Shown in pieces: positions 6,363-6,596 of a DNA stretch of 6,596 nucleotides. The position numbers and the translations under genes were made by a program. Under the pieces are notes generated by a model. The model had not been told where the DNA came from. It searched no databases and saw only the letters and a list, made by a program, of their open reading frames with translations. Within the stretch, counting starts at the first letter, position 1. Every line of letters starts with the position of its first letter. Origin of the DNA: Actinomycetales bacterium (GTDB lineage Bacteria; Actinomycetota; Actinomycetes; Actinomycetales; JAHECE01); the NCBI GenBank assembly GCA_024641895.1, contig JAHECE010000146.1, forward strand, positions 1 through 6,596, written 5' to 3'.

Positions 6363-6596
6363 GATGAGGAATCTTCGCACCCGCGTTCGTTGGTGAGAAC
6401 GCCTATGCGGGTCGTTGCGGTTCGATTGCGGCGCGTTGGTATGTCGCACTCGTCACACCGTCGGGTGGGTGAGGAATCGCTCGCGGCTGGGTGCGCCGCG
6501 CGACTCCGGACCGCCCTTCAGACTGGCGCGCTGGTCCGCCCTTGGTGGGTCGGATCGGAGGCAGCCGTTGGGCCTGATGCAAGCGTCCGATCGGCG

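Larger units (their letters stand above)
6289..6596. other. Region upstream of the secreted-protein gene, no convincing gene
   Basis: These 308 bases contain the two inverted repeats described separately, and bases 6413-6436, which match 2274-2297 at 20 of 24 positions. The only long open stretch is on the minus strand from the window edge (6594) to a TAG at 6403-6405, about 63 codons, ending ATYQRAAIEPQRPA. It has no recognisable domain and may be chance or the tail of a gene outside the window. No rpsO, tRNA or promoter was recognised. Confidence 0.5.

Noticed and set aside
4084..6396. 770-codon open frame on the plus strand
   Set aside because: It lies antisense to the secreted-protein gene, is rich in Arg, Gly and Val with no domain pattern, and is the expected mirror frame of a GC-rich coding strand. 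The opposite strand has a signal peptide and recognisable domains throughout.

Overview
The base composition is very GC-rich, codon third positions are mostly G or C, and GTG starts are used. The run rbfA(end)-truB-ribF on the plus strand is the usual translation/cofactor gene string of high-GC Gram-positive bacteria. Together with the actinobacterial form of the RibF motifs and the type of secreted protein, this points to an actinomycete chromosome, possibly Micrococcales. That placement is inference; I cannot name a genus.

Bases 1-2258 are conserved housekeeping DNA on the plus strand. They hold the C-terminal 51 codons of RbfA (30S maturation), then TruB (tRNA U55 pseudouridine synthase), then RibF (riboflavin kinase/FAD synthetase). 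In many actinobacteria rpsO (ribosomal protein S15) follows ribF on the same strand. It does not follow here.

Bases 2259-2427 form a convergent gap. On the minus strand it carries what looks like a decayed scrap of an ISL3-family transposase, readable only across three reading frames.

Bases 2428-6288 are a single minus-strand gene of 1286 codons for an exported, modular, probably carbohydrate-binding protein. Its order is signal peptide, six-or-so-bladed beta-propeller with repeated GGxF motifs, FN3, LamG-type jelly roll, then two tandem copies of an FN3 + DNRLRE (CBM96-like) unit. No hydrolase domain, sortase motif or C-terminal membrane segment is visible.

Bases 6289-6596 have no convincing gene. 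They contain inverted repeats just upstream of the secreted-protein gene, and a 24-bp stretch matching a stretch in the ribF-side gap at 20 of 24 positions.

The two parts do not form one pathway. The housekeeping string is co-directional and probably co-transcribed. The secreted-protein gene is convergent to it and flanked by mobile-element traces, so it looks like an accessory cargo gene inserted downstream of ribF. The most useful things to check are the transposase relic, the flanking repeat, the composition switch inside the large gene and its domain duplication. I see no CRISPR array, RNA gene, riboswitch or toxin-antitoxin pair.
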